A stretch of 64,000 nucleotides of DNA. It comes from Clostridium sp. Marseille-P299. GTDB taxonomy: Bacteria; Bacillota; Clostridia; Lachnospirales; Lachnospiraceae. Where the stretch lies: NCBI RefSeq assembly GCF_900078195.1, contig NZ_FJVE01000007.1:806001-870000 (forward strand). The letters are read 5' to 3'. Positions within the stretch are counted from its first letter, which is position 1. The number at the start of each line of letters is the position of its first letter. Positions 9,072 through 18,054 of the stretch are shown here, in pieces. A model generated the notes under the pieces. That model was given only the letters and a program-made list of their open reading frames with translations. It was not told the origin of the DNA and made no database searches. The translations under genes and the position numbers were made by a program.

Positions 9072-9239
9072 ATCAGAAAGGGAAATATTGTTCCATTACC
9101 TAAGTCTGTTACACCTGAGAGAATTAGAAGTAATTTCGAGGTATTTGACTTTGAAATTAGCGCGCATGACATTGAGAAAATTGATAAGTTAACTGATTAT
9201 GGAAGTTCAGGGATTCATCCAGATAAAGTGGATTTCTAA
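9072..9239 (+). pseudogene. C-terminal remnant of an aldo/keto reductase
   Basis: An open stretch of about 55 codons with no start codon or ribosome binding site of its own. It reads [15 protein letters not shown] then [12 protein letters not shown]...[19 protein letters not shown] and stops. This is the recognisable end of an aldo/keto reductase: the IP.PKS.T..RI..N...FDF.L cofactor-binding region followed by the C-terminal tail. The N-terminal barrel, with its catalytic Tyr and Lys, is absent. It follows the flavin reductase directly, so an aldo/keto reductase was probably once the second gene of that operon. Confidence 0.75.
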
Positions 9240-9249
9240 GTTTTTTGGA

Positions 9250-9378
9250 TTCCTATCAAAGGACTTGATATCAAAGATGCCAAGAAGTAGAGAAGAACTA
9301 TTAGCAGTTGCAGGTTTTGGTGAGATTAAGGTAAATAAATATGGAGATGAAATTCTAAATATTGTGCGAAAATATTAA
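9250..9378 (+). pseudogene. Remnant of an HRDC-type (RecQ-like) C-terminal domain
   Basis: A second gene tail, 11 bp after the first. It reads SKDLISKMPRSREELLAVAG, then FGEIKVNKYGDEILNIVRKY, then stop. This matches the end of an HRDC helical domain (P.....L....G.G..K..KYG..IL..I), as found at the C-terminus of RecQ helicases and stand-alone HRDC proteins. An internal ATG (9277) lacks a ribosome binding site, so expression is unlikely. Together with the adjoining aldo/keto reductase tail it marks a deletion scar. Family assignment rests on about 30 residues. Confidence 0.6.
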
Positions 9379-9446
9379 TTAAGATAGTATTACGGTGGAA
9401 CGAATTGATTGTATTTATCGGTTAAAAGTTAATAAATACATTTAAG

Positions 9447-9485
9447 TAGCGGTTATAAAATTTGATTTTAAACCGCTATTTTTGT
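9447..9485 (+). terminator. Intrinsic terminator
   Basis: Stem around TAGCGGTT...AAAATTTGATTTT...AACCGCTA (9447-9478) followed by TTTTTG. It is probably the original terminator of the lost gene whose tail lies just upstream. Confidence 0.8.
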
Positions 9486-10110
9486 ATTGCAAAAAAGAAA
9501 ATCTGCTAGTGGTCATGAATTTTTTTCAATAATGCTAGGAATATTCTCAATGAACTGGTTACTCACTTTTATTTAGAAAAAACATGTAAAATAAAATCTT
9601 GAAAAATTTTTCACTAAGTTTTATAATAATGAAAAAAATGCAAATTGATTTTAAGATTTATAACTTTGATAGCTATTAACGCCCTGTGATAGGGGGGAGT
9701 TTAAGCTCTTTATTTCTCGACTTATTGTATGTTCTGATTTGAATTATTTATGTATTTTTTATAATATTGACGACCATAGGATCATATCGCGCCCTAAATA
9801 ATTACTTTAGTCTAAGTATATCCGTGTGATTTTATTAAATTGATGTACAGAATATTTTTAAATTCAGAGTCTAATTTATTAGTAAACATTCTTATTCTCA
9901 TTCTGATTATATCATCCAAAATTTTGATATTATGACATGCTTAGTAGTATATTAAATTACAGATAAGTGAGGTAATTCTAAGAAATTAAAATGCTTAAAA
10001 GCAGTTGTATTTGATAATAAACCTTTGTACAAGGAAGTGATTCACTATATTTATGGATAACTAATTGTATGGATAACTATTTATATAGATTTAATAGAAA
10101 GGTTGATGTG
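9486..10110. other. AT-rich intergenic region without a convincing gene
   Basis: About 625 bp upstream of the diguanylate cyclase gene. The only GC-richer patches are near 9682-9702 (CCCT / AGGGG hairpin) and 9769-9797. I tried to fit these to c-di-GMP and other riboswitch cores and could not. ATGGATAACT occurs twice just before the gene (10052 and 10069), without a ribosome binding site at either copy. Confidence 0.5.
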
Positions 10111-12243
10111 ATGATACATAATAAAATAGTTAAATTTATAAAAAGATATCGAATAGCTTTTATATTTATAGTAATTTTCTTAGGTGTATTTATTCAACCA
10201 AAGCATATCTACGCTGCTGAATCTACTATAGTTAGAGTCGGATATCCAGAGGTTACTGGTTTTACAGAAATCAAAGAAGGAGTTTATTCAGGCTACGCAT
10301 ATGAATATCTAATGGAGATTGCAAAATATACGGGTTGGGAATATGAGTTTATTGAAGTTAATGTCAAAGACATGCTTGAAATGTTAAGAGATGGGGAAAT
10401 AGATATTGCAGGGGGGATGCTTCAAAATGATTACACAACAGAGTTATATGACTTTCCTGAAGAAAATGCTGGTTTTACCTACAAAACCGTATCTGTTTTA
10501 AAGGATAATGACTCCATTAGTAGTTCTAATTATAATACACTGAATGGTATTAAAATTGGGTATTATGGAACTTCTAGTACAAATCTGGATAGCTTTTTAA
10601 AGTTTTGTGAAAATAATGGAATTAAAGATATTAAACTAATCCCATATACCGATGATGGAAGCAATCCTATGTTAGATGCATTAAAAAGGAAAGAGATAGA
10701 TGCCATTCTTGGAGGAAATTTATTAATACAAGGGGAACAAAAAATAGTGGCTACATTTGGAGCTACCCCTTACTATTTTGCAACTACAAAAGGAAATAAG
10801 GATATATTGACTGGGTTAAACTATGCACTTTCTAAAATAAAACAAAACAATGCAAGTTTTGAGCGAGAGCTATATAATAGGTATTTTCTAAATTATATTG
10901 ATCCTGTTGTTCACTTAACTCCAGAGGAGCAAGACTACATAAATAATATGACATCATTAAAAGCTGTCTATGTGGATAATTTTGCACCATTGCAAGATTA
11001 TAATCAGAAGACAATGAAAGCTGAAGGAACTTATATTGATGTTATGGAATTAATAGCTGAAAAAACAGGACTTAAATACAATTTGGTCAAAGTAAGTACC
11101 TATAAGCAGGCCCTTGAAATGATAAAGAATAAAGAAGCTGATATCATCATTGGAATTCCTGATAGTTATTCAAAAGCAATCGAATATGAATACGCACTGA
11201 CTCAAGGATATACAACAATTAGTATGGTGCGAGTTTATAATATGAATGGAAAGAGTAAAGAAGGAGAACAAATCCTTGCTCTTCCTGTGGGGTACATTTA
11301 TGATGAACTAGATGGTGAGTATGAAATTCGGTATTACGAAACCGTTGAGGATTGTTTAATTGCAGTAAACGAAGGCAAAGCAGATTTAACCTATGGGAAC
11401 AGTAATACTATATCGAATTATATCACCACAGGGTATTATACTAATTTATCCTTTGTTTTTGATGATTCATCATTACATATATGTATTGGGCTTTCAAAAC
11501 CAATCAATGTAATCTTATTGAATATTTTAAATAAATCTTTGTCCAGTATATCAGACAGTGAAATGAGTAACATTGTTTACACAAATTTACTGAGTGGAGA
11601 AAAAGCTTACACCTTGAAACAATTTTTTGTTAATAATACGATGTTTTGTATTGCTATTATTTTGTTAATTTTACTCTTAATTTATATTAATGTAAGAAAT
11701 GGATATAAGCGTTTAGCAGAAGATAAATTAGTGTTACTGGAAAAAACAAAGATAGATGCTTTAACAAGGGTATATAATCGTGTTACTGGTGAAGAACTAG
11801 TTACTGCTTCATTACAGAAAAATAAGGATTCCGAATATAGTGCTTTAGCCATTATAGATATTGATTACTTTAAGCAGATTAATGATTTATTGGGACACCA
11901 GAGGGGAGATGAGTTATTAATCGAATTTAGCCAAGTAGCAAAACAGGTATTTTCACCAACAGACATTATTTTTCGATTGGGTGGAGATGAATTTGTTGTT
12001 TTTATGACGAAACTTGAAACAAAAAATCTAGAAATTGTTGATAAAAAATTACAAGAAATTTGTAATATTATGAATAAAGAACTAAATTATATGGGAATCA
12101 GTCAAAAAATTTCTCTCAGTATAGGGGCTGTTATTACAAACCAAATTTGTGATTTTGATCACTTATACCAAGAAGCAGATAAAATGCTTTATGAAGTAAA
12201 ACGGAATGGAAGAAATGGATATAGAATTAAAAAGCTAGATTAA
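10111..12243 (+). CDS. Membrane diguanylate cyclase with two periplasmic-type solute-binding sensor domains
   Basis: A 710-residue sensor enzyme. An N-terminal signal/anchor (about residues 13-36, ending HIYAAES) is followed by two tandem extracellular SBP family 3 domains (about 40-260 and 280-505; VRVGYPEVTGFTEIKEG and LKAVYVDNFAPLQDY mark their starts). A transmembrane helix lies near 510-532, and a GGDEF domain occupies about 545-710. The catalytic loop RLGGDEF (GGDEF at 624-628) is intact, so c-di-GMP synthesis from two GTP is expected. The inhibitory I-site, normally RxxD five residues before GGDEF, reads SPTD: the arginine is missing, so product inhibition at that site is probably lost. 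Start 10111 follows AAAGG at 10098-10102; an in-frame ATG at 10069 lacks a site. Confidence 0.88.
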   Translation: MIHNKIVKFIKRYRIAFIFIVIFLGVFIQPKHIYAAESTIVRVGYPEVTGFTEIKEGVYSGYAYEYLMEIAKYTGWEYEFIEVNVKDMLEMLRDGEIDIAGGMLQNDYTTELYDFPEENAGFTYKTVSVLKDNDSISSSNYNTLNGIKIGYYGTSSTNLDSFLKFCENNGIKDIKLIPYTDDGSNPMLDALKRKEIDAILGGNLLIQGEQKIVATFGATPYYFATTKGNKDILTGLNYALSKIKQNNASFERELYNRYFLNYIDPVVHLTPEEQDYINNMTSLKAVYVDNFAPLQDYNQKTMKAEGTYIDVMELIAEKTGLKYNLVKVSTYKQALEMIKNKEADIIIGIPDSYSKAIEYEYALTQGYTTISMVRVYNMNGKSKEGEQILALPVGYIYDELDGEYEIRYYETVEDCLIAVNEGKADLTYGNSNTISNYITTGYYTNLSFVFDDSSLHICIGLSKPINVILLNILNKSLSSISDSEMSNIVYTNLLSGEKAYTLKQFFVNNTMFCIAIILLILLLIYINVRNGYKRLAEDKLVLLEKTKIDALTRVYNRVTGEELVTASLQKNKDSEYSALAIIDIDYFKQINDLLGHQRGDELLIEFSQVAKQVFSPTDIIFRLGGDEFVVFMTKLETKNLEIVDKKLQEICNIMNKELNYMGISQKISLSIGAVITNQICDFDHLYQEADKMLYEVKRNGRNGYRIKKLD

Positions 12244-12309
12244 GTTATATTCACCTCCAAAAACTATATATAGATGTTGCAAAAAGAAGAATAAAAAAGA
12301 GAATAAATT

Positions 12310-12365
12310 AGTTTAATAGAAAAGTAGAATTAAAAATAAGAATAAAACAGTTTAATAGAAAAGTA
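12310..12365. repeat. 39-bp imperfect direct repeat, two copies
   Basis: AGTTTAATAGAAAAGTA occurs at 12310-12326 and 12349-12365, each preceded by a similar A-rich stretch, giving a period of 39 bp. It lies between two convergent genes. Confidence 0.8.
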
Positions 12366-12380
12366 AGCTAAGAATATTTA

Positions 12381-12424
12381 TAAAAGAGGTGAAGCAAATT
12401 TAAATGCTTCACCTCTTTTATAAT
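12381..12424. terminator. Bidirectional intrinsic terminator between convergent genes
   Basis: Perfect 16-bp stem TAAAAGAGGTGAAGCA / TGCTTCACCTCTTTTA (12381-12396 and 12405-12420) with an 8-nt loop. A/T tails on both sides allow it to serve the diguanylate cyclase gene and the minus-strand ABC-F gene. Confidence 0.88.
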
Positions 12425-12427
12425 GTA

Positions 12428-14167
12428 TTAAAGTACTTTAATCAATGTCTCCAACTTTTCAGATAAATCTTTTGCAAGTTCAAAATTCTTATCTTGTAAA
12501 GCTACGGCTATTTTAGTTTCAATCTCTTTTTTCTTTTGTTCATTTTCCAAATAATCTTTATCAAAATGATTTGAATAAATCATCTTTCTAAATTTACGTG
12601 TGCTCATTTTACGAATCGTCTGATCCTCAATAATTAAAACATAATCTACACAATTTGCAATGGTATAAAAATCATGGGATACCATAAGAATTGCACCATT
12701 GTAATTTGCAATTGCAGTTTCTAGGGCTATTTGTGAATAAGTGTCTAAATGGCTGGTTGGTTCATCAAGAAGTAGTAAGTTCGCATTACTAGCTGCAATT
12801 TTAGCTAATTGAAGTATATTTTTTTCACCACCAGATAAAGCACCTATTTTTTGATTAAGTACTTCATTTTCAAAACCATAATTAATTAGGTAGGAACGAA
12901 TTTCATCATAAGTTTGAAAACCAGCATCTAAAAATTCATCAAAGATTGTATTTGATTCATTTAACATCTCGCCTTGTAACTGTGACAAGAAAGCAACTTC
13001 TATTCCGTCGTTGATTTTGATAGAATCATGATTATTTTTATAAATATCTCGAAGTAAAGTTGTTTTACCAGTACCATTTGGTCCAATCAAAGCCACTTTA
13101 TCGGTGGAGTTGATTTCAAAGCTTACATGTTCTAAAAGGGTTTCATCAAAGGAGACGCTATAATCATCAACAGTTAAAGCAGCTGTATCTTCAAGAACAT
13201 GATCTGTATAAAGCTTGATTTGTGGTTGCTTAATTTCAACAAATGGCGCTTTGATTCTACGCGCTTCTAATCGTTCTAAATGAGAAACTTTTGCATGTAG
13301 AGCTCGTCCTCTTGTGGCACAGGTATAATATGTTGCATTAAATCGCATTTGATCAACGATTTTTTTATTTCTCTCAATTTCTTCTTCTTCTGCAGTTACT
13401 TGCTCTTGTAACTCGATTTTACGCTGAAGTAATGCAAAGTTATAATCGATATACCGTCCATTAAACTCTTGGAGTTCAGTGTTTTCTAAGTGTATAATTT
13501 TATTAAAACAATGATTTAGTAAGTAGCGGTTATGTGTGATAACCAATAGTATTCCTTTGTGGGAATTAATTAAATCTTTTAAAGCGTTTAGTCGCTCAAA
13601 ATCTAAAAACACATCAGGTTCATCCATAATCATTAAGTCTGGATTTACTAGCATTGCTTTAATGACTTGTATTAATTTAAATTCACCGCCGCTAAGCTGT
13701 GATAATTTTAAATTTTCATGTCTGCCTAGATTTGCTAGATTCAGTTTTTTTGTAATATTGCTTTCAAAATCATTGCCACCAATTGCATCAAAGGAATCCA
13801 ATGCATTTTGGTACTTTTCTAATAAGGATTCAATATCAGAAGATGTTTCCATTTCAGTACAAAGTGAGTTCATTTCATTTTGCAATTTAGTAAATTCTTC
13901 TGATAGATATTCAAATACGGTAATATCTTCGGTTTTATCTAACTGTGAGAATTGGCTTACATAACCAATTCTGCAATTTGGGGAGATTTCTAACTTTCCA
14001 TCGTAGAGATAATTCTCAGGATGCATAATGAGATCAATTAAGGTACTTTTTCCAGTGCCACTGGTTCCTATGAAAGCACAATGTTGACCGTCTTCTAATG
14101 TAAATGAAATATTATTATATAGATCCTTCTGCGGAAATGAGTAGGATAAGTTTTCTACTAATATCAT
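12428..14167 (-). CDS. ABC-F family ATPase (ribosome-associated/antibiotic-resistance type)
   Basis: A 579-residue soluble protein with two ABC domains and no transmembrane segment. Domain 1 has Walker A GTSGTGKST, signature LSGGE and Walker B MIMDEPDVFLDF. Domain 2 has GPNGTGKTT, LSGGEKN and LLLLDEPTSHLD. They are joined by a charged linker (about residues 250-320), the interdomain arm that reaches the ribosomal peptidyl-transferase region in ABC-F proteins. Domain 1 departs from the usual DEPTNHLD. A C-terminal extension is rich in K and E. ABC-F proteins either tune translation or protect ribosomes from PLS-type drugs; sequence alone does not decide. The start at 14167 follows GAAAGG; the leader contains a dispersed palindrome (14188-14245). 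Confidence 0.9.
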   Translation of the reverse strand: MILVENLSYSFPQKDLYNNISFTLEDGQHCAFIGTSGTGKSTLIDLIMHPENYLYDGKLEISPNCRIGYVSQFSQLDKTEDITVFEYLSEEFTKLQNEMNSLCTEMETSSDIESLLEKYQNALDSFDAIGGNDFESNITKKLNLANLGRHENLKLSQLSGGEFKLIQVIKAMLVNPDLMIMDEPDVFLDFERLNALKDLINSHKGILLVITHNRYLLNHCFNKIIHLENTELQEFNGRYIDYNFALLQRKIELQEQVTAEEEEIERNKKIVDQMRFNATYYTCATRGRALHAKVSHLERLEARRIKAPFVEIKQPQIKLYTDHVLEDTAALTVDDYSVSFDETLLEHVSFEINSTDKVALIGPNGTGKTTLLRDIYKNNHDSIKINDGIEVAFLSQLQGEMLNESNTIFDEFLDAGFQTYDEIRSYLINYGFENEVLNQKIGALSGGEKNILQLAKIAASNANLLLLDEPTSHLDTYSQIALETAIANYNGAILMVSHDFYTIANCVDYVLIIEDQTIRKMSTRKFRKMIYSNHFDKDYLENEQKKKEIETKIAVALQDKNFELAKDLSEKLETLIKVL

Positions 14168-14187
14168 ATGATTACCTTTCTTTGTGT

Positions 14188-14245
14188 AAACAAAGTGTGC
14201 TATATAAGTACTTGCTTGCAAGGGTGTGTGAAGCACACTTTTGTT
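14188..14245. repeat. Dispersed palindromic element, copy 1 (in the ABC-F leader)
   Basis: ACAAAGTGTGCT (14190-14201) pairs with AGCACACTTTTGT (14232-14244), enclosing TATATAAGT and an inner CTTGC-TT-GCAAG hairpin, so the whole can fold as a branched hairpin. A clearly related element with the same order GTGTGCTATATAAGT...TTGCTTG...GTGTGTGAAGC.CACTTTTGTT lies at 27939-27999. Here it is in the 5' leader of the ABC-F gene, 21 bp before the start codon, and ends a 391-bp gap to the HD gene at 14560. Confidence 0.75.
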
Positions 14246-14559
14246 TTCTGTTATATTTTAAACGTTTGTATACTTTATTATGCCAAGCAAGGGCATTTTC
14301 AAGTCCATAAAATGATACCTTATAATTGGCGATTGTATGTCTTTATTATAAAGATTTGCTTTTTCGTTTTCCGTTTGATAGAATAACATTTTCTAGCGTT
14401 AATTTCAATCATTTCCTTAATATGTAGTCTAAGGAAATATGAAAAAGGGAATATATTTAATATGGTAATTAATGCGGATTTGTAATAAAATAAGAAAAAT
14501 TCGTAATAAGTCAAGAAATATTTGTTATAAAATAAAAAAATTCCAAGGAAAGGACTATT

Positions 14560-15123
14560 ATGGATACAAAATTATTTTTGGAAATATTGAAAACAACGGA
14601 GAAATTGAAATGCAATACAAGACACTCATGGACGTCTAGTGGGCGACGTGAAAGTGTGGCAGAGCATAGTTGGCAGTTAGCGATGATGGCACTGCTTGTT
14701 CAAGATGAGTTCCCAAATGCTGATATCAATAAGGTAATTCATATGTGCCTGATTCATGATCTTGGAGAAGCGATTACAGGGGACATTCCAGCATTTGAAA
14801 AGACTAGTGAGCATGAGGAAATTGAAAAAAAATCATTGATGGAATGGATTTCTTCGTTTCCTGAGCCATATCGCGAAAAATTCACAGAGTTATATAAGGA
14901 AATGGAAGCTTTACAGACCGAGGAAGCTAAGATATATAAGGCACTGGATAAAATGGAAGCGATAATTCAGCATAATCGGGCCGATATTTCCACATGGATT
15001 CCATTAGAGTATGAACTTCAGTTTACGTATGGAAAAGAGCAAGTGGAATTCTCAGACTACTTAAAGAGTCTAAAGGAAGAAATTGACCGTCAAAGCCGTG
15101 AAAAAATAGATAAACAAAATTGA
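14560..15123 (+). CDS. HD-domain 5'-deoxynucleotidase (YfbR-like)
   Basis: A 187-residue HD-superfamily phosphohydrolase. The metal-binding pattern is intact: TRHSWTSSGRRESVAEHSWQ (about residues 20-39, first His), CLIHDLGEAITGDIPAF (HD pair near residue 67), and DKMEAI (distal Asp). YfbR-type enzymes remove the 5' phosphate from deoxynucleoside monophosphates and help balance dNTP pools. AAGGAAAGG at 14545-14553 supports the start. The preceding 80 bp contain an imperfect duplication of TTGTAATAAAATAAGAAAAA. It is followed 135 bp later by the helicase gene, possibly in the same transcript. Confidence 0.88.
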   Translation: MDTKLFLEILKTTEKLKCNTRHSWTSSGRRESVAEHSWQLAMMALLVQDEFPNADINKVIHMCLIHDLGEAITGDIPAFEKTSEHEEIEKKSLMEWISSFPEPYREKFTELYKEMEALQTEEAKIYKALDKMEAIIQHNRADISTWIPLEYELQFTYGKEQVEFSDYLKSLKEEIDRQSREKIDKQN

Positions 15124-15258
15124 TGAAATTAGAGTTTTTAATTTAAAACAACCTTTTACTTTGGTCTGAAGCATGTAATATAAAATAACATGTAATATAA
15201 AACAGGTAGTATAGATGAACTAGAAACGATAAATCAGTAACATAGGAGAACAAGTAAC

Positions 15259-17187
15259 ATGTGTGCAAGATTAAAAGAACCTTTTGAATATAAAAATAGA
15301 GATGAGTTTCATGAGAAATTGGTGGAATGGATTGGTGATGTTTTATATGATATCCTTCCTGAACATGGATATGAAATCAGGGATGAACAGATTTTTACTG
15401 CATTTCAGATTGCAGATGCCATTTGTAATAATAAAATTCACTTAGCAGAAGCTGGACTTGGAACAGGTAAAACCTTCGCCTATTTATTATCAGCAATTCC
15501 TTATGCACGTTTTAGCAAAAAGCCAGTTGTAATAGCGTGTGCCACTACAGCACTTCAAGAACAACTTGCTGGCGATAAAGGCGATATAAAAACTCTTTTT
15601 AAACTACTTGGATTAGAAATTGATGCTCGAATGGCAAAAGATCCACGTCAGTATATCTGTGATGTGAAAGCAACTGAAAATATAAATGAATTTGATGAAA
15701 TGTCAAGTGAACTAAATGAGTGGATAAACAAAACAAAATTCGGAGAACGATCAGAAATTCCCATGGTTCCAGATTATATTTGGAAGAAAATTAGTTGGGA
15801 TGAGTCAATGCCATGTGAAACATGTCAAAATCGAGGTTTTTGTAAGTTAGTAAAGGCAAGAGAAGCTTATAGAACAACGCAGGATTTAATAATTGTAGAT
15901 CACGAGACCTTTTTCCATGATTTATGGACAAGAGAAGAAAGAATAATAGATGGGAAATTACCGATACTTCCAAGTTATTCAGCGGTTATTTTTGATGAGG
16001 GACATAAGATTTTGCTTCCTGCCGCAATGCAGGCTGGGCATCAAATAAATCAGGAAGAAATTCAAAATATGATTTCTTCCTTTGAAGAGATACAAGGTGT
16101 AAGGGAATCTTTAGAAACAATCACTGTCTCCTTGGATAATATATCAAATGAGTTTTTTGAAAATCTTAGTCAATCGGTAATAAAAGCTGAAAGCACAGAA
16201 CGATTATCCATACGTGTCAATGAGAAATTACTTAAATCTGCAAATCAGTTTCGTAAGACTTTGGATCATCTTCTTTTAGAATTACAGATTGAGCAAGAGT
16301 TATATATTGAGTCATTATCTCCGACTCACATTCAAGCGTTTGAAGGATTAATCGAAAGGGGTATTCTTGCTCTTAGTAGGTTTTGTAGAAATAATGGATC
16401 TAACGTAATACCTTGGGTAGATGTAAACGATGGAAGTTTTTGGGTTGTACCAAGGAATTTAAGTGAGTTATTAAATCAACATTTATATAAGAAAGGCTTA
16501 CCAGTAGTATTCACCTCTGCTACCTTAAGTAATGAAGGAAATTTTGATTATTTCATTCGAACGTTAGGATTAGAAATGCCAACAAAATCTAGTGTTGGAA
16601 GTCCTTTTGACATAGAAGATAAAGTAAAAGTTGATTTGTCTAAGTCCCAAAAAGGAGAGGAAGATACCTTTAATTCTCGTGTTGAAAAATTGGTTTCCCT
16701 ATTAAAAGAAAATGGAGGACGAGCCCTTGTTCTTACAAATTCGATGAAGGAAGTTCGAAAAATTAGAAAGAGAATAGAAGAGTATCAATTACCTTTTGAA
16801 CTTTTATGGGAAGATAAAGGAGAGCGAGGTTATCTTTTACGTAAGTTCAAAGAGGAGGAAACCTCAGTACTCATAGGTGCAAACTTTTGGGAGGGAATCG
16901 ATGTACCCGGTGATGCGCTAACCTTGTTAATCATTTGGCAGTTACCGTTTCCAGCACTAGACCCTCTTATTGAAGCACAGAAAAAGGAAGCAAAGATACA
17001 AGGCTTGGACCCAGTCACTACCGTTGATTATCCTGAAATGGGACTTAAGTTAAAGCAAGGGTGTGGAAGATTAATCCGTACTGAAGAGGATGAAGGTACC
17101 ATTGTATTCTTGGATTCTGTTATTGGAACCCCTTGGGAGAATATTGTTATGGGGGCTTTGCCATCAGGGGCAATCATTCAGAAATAA
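15259..17187 (+). CDS. dinG: DinG/XPD-type ATP-dependent DNA helicase with Fe-S cluster
   Basis: A 642-residue superfamily 2 helicase. Walker A is AEAGLGTGKTFAYL (about residues 64-77) and motif II is DEGH at 246-249. Four cysteines, C134, C186, C189 and C195, have the spacing of the XPD/DinG 4Fe-4S domain. Motifs V/VI are near the C-terminus (GANFWEGIDVPGDALTLLII and KQGCGRLIRTEEDEG). DinG relatives unwind 5'-tailed DNA and resolve R-loops. No N-terminal exonuclease domain is present, unlike Bacillus DinG. Start 15259 has AGGAG at 15244-15248. The metallophosphoesterase starts 36 bp after the stop, so both are likely in one operon. The exact DinG/YoaA subtype is uncertain. Confidence 0.9.
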   Translation: MCARLKEPFEYKNRDEFHEKLVEWIGDVLYDILPEHGYEIRDEQIFTAFQIADAICNNKIHLAEAGLGTGKTFAYLLSAIPYARFSKKPVVIACATTALQEQLAGDKGDIKTLFKLLGLEIDARMAKDPRQYICDVKATENINEFDEMSSELNEWINKTKFGERSEIPMVPDYIWKKISWDESMPCETCQNRGFCKLVKAREAYRTTQDLIIVDHETFFHDLWTREERIIDGKLPILPSYSAVIFDEGHKILLPAAMQAGHQINQEEIQNMISSFEEIQGVRESLETITVSLDNISNEFFENLSQSVIKAESTERLSIRVNEKLLKSANQFRKTLDHLLLELQIEQELYIESLSPTHIQAFEGLIERGILALSRFCRNNGSNVIPWVDVNDGSFWVVPRNLSELLNQHLYKKGLPVVFTSATLSNEGNFDYFIRTLGLEMPTKSSVGSPFDIEDKVKVDLSKSQKGEEDTFNSRVEKLVSLLKENGGRALVLTNSMKEVRKIRKRIEEYQLPFELLWEDKGERGYLLRKFKEEETSVLIGANFWEGIDVPGDALTLLIIWQLPFPALDPLIEAQKKEAKIQGLDPVTTVDYPEMGLKLKQGCGRLIRTEEDEGTIVFLDSVIGTPWENIVMGALPSGAIIQK

Positions 17188-17223
17188 ATAGATTTGAATT
17201 TAAAGGCTTATGAGGAATTGAAA

Positions 17224-17685
17224 ATGAAACGAGTAGCTATTTTATCAGATACACATGGACTACTTCGTGATGAAGTAAAAGAAGAATTAAAACAAGCAGA
17301 TGTAATTATACATGCGGGAGACATTAATACCCAGACAATTGTGGATGAACTGAAACGCTATGCAACTCTTTATATTGTCAGAGGGAACAATGATAAAGAG
17401 TGGGCAGAGGATATACCAGAACAACTTTTTGTTACAATAGAAGGAGTTCGATTTTTTATCATTCATAATAAAAAAGAGATACCAAAGGATTTAAAAGAGA
17501 TTGATGTTATTGTCTATGGCCATTCACACAAATATGGGGTAAATGAAGAGAAAGGAGTTTTAATGCTAAACCCTGGAAGTTGTGGAAAGCGGCGTTTTGG
17601 TCTAGAAATTACTATGTGTAATATGTCTGTTGAGAATGGGAGATATACAATAGAAAAGGTAGAAATTGTACCTGAGACTCAATAA
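17224..17685 (+). CDS. YfcE/MJ0936-family metallophosphoesterase
   Basis: A 153-residue calcineurin-like phosphodiesterase of the small YfcE type. All metal motifs are present in order: SDTHG (residues 8-12), HAGDIN, GNND, and GHSHKYG. Members cleave phosphodiester model substrates with Mn2+; physiological substrates are poorly defined. Start ATG 17224 follows GAGG at 17212-17215; an in-frame TTG at 17194 lacks a site. It is the last gene of the probable helicase operon and is followed by a strong terminator. Confidence 0.9.
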   Translation: MKRVAILSDTHGLLRDEVKEELKQADVIIHAGDINTQTIVDELKRYATLYIVRGNNDKEWAEDIPEQLFVTIEGVRFFIIHNKKEIPKDLKEIDVIVYGHSHKYGVNEEKGVLMLNPGSCGKRRFGLEITMCNMSVENGRYTIEKVEIVPETQ

Positions 17686-17704
17686 GAATGGTTAAATTCG
17701 ATAT

Positions 17705-17750
17705 AAGGCACTATCATTTATAGAAATATAAGTGATAGTGCCTTTCTTAA
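17705..17750 (+). terminator. Intrinsic terminator
   Basis: 12-bp stem AAGGCACTATCA / TGATAGTGCCTT (17705-17716 and 17733-17744) followed by TCTT. It ends the helicase/phosphoesterase transcript. Confidence 0.88.
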
Positions 17751-18054
17751 TAGAGACAGTCTTTTTATTGAGAAACAATAAGCATAATAAAAATCTAAAA
17801 GCAATTCTTAATCGCATACAACATTCTTTTCGTCAAATTCCTATTTCAAAATATAAAATAAGCAATAAACCTTCATGTACAATCGAAATTTCAAAAAACT
17901 TGCGATGTAAATAGCTTGTAACCTAGTTCATTTTTTAATATGATAAATTACAAATTTAACCATTTAGTGTGACGCATTAGCAAAGGAGGTGTGAAGAGTA
18001 GGGCAAGAAAGCCTAGGTAACCATGGAAACGATTTTTCAGAAAGAGGGAAGAGT
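17751..18054 (+). other. Leader region of the subtilase gene with a compact structured patch
   Basis: No gene is supported in this 304-bp stretch. The last ~85 bp (17968-18050) are GC-richer than their surroundings and contain GGCAAGAAAGCC (a GGC/GCC hairpin), then GGTAACC and CCATGG, just before the subtilase ribosome binding site. The pieces faintly recall GEMM (c-di-GMP-I) riboswitch elements. The order and spacing do not fit the consensus, so no riboswitch is called. Confidence 0.35.

Noticed and set aside
9682..9800. GC-richer patches before the diguanylate cyclase as a c-di-GMP riboswitch
   Set aside because: Conserved riboswitch core elements were not found in order; only a short CCCT/AGGGG hairpin is visible.
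12428..14167. Calling the ABC-F protein a specific named resistance determinant
   Set aside because: ABC-F housekeeping and resistance members share all visible motifs, and the linker tip that determines drug specificity cannot be judged by eye.
17732..17914. 60-codon open frame after the metallophosphoesterase
   Set aside because: It begins inside the terminator, has no ribosome binding site and low-complexity Lys/Asn composition.
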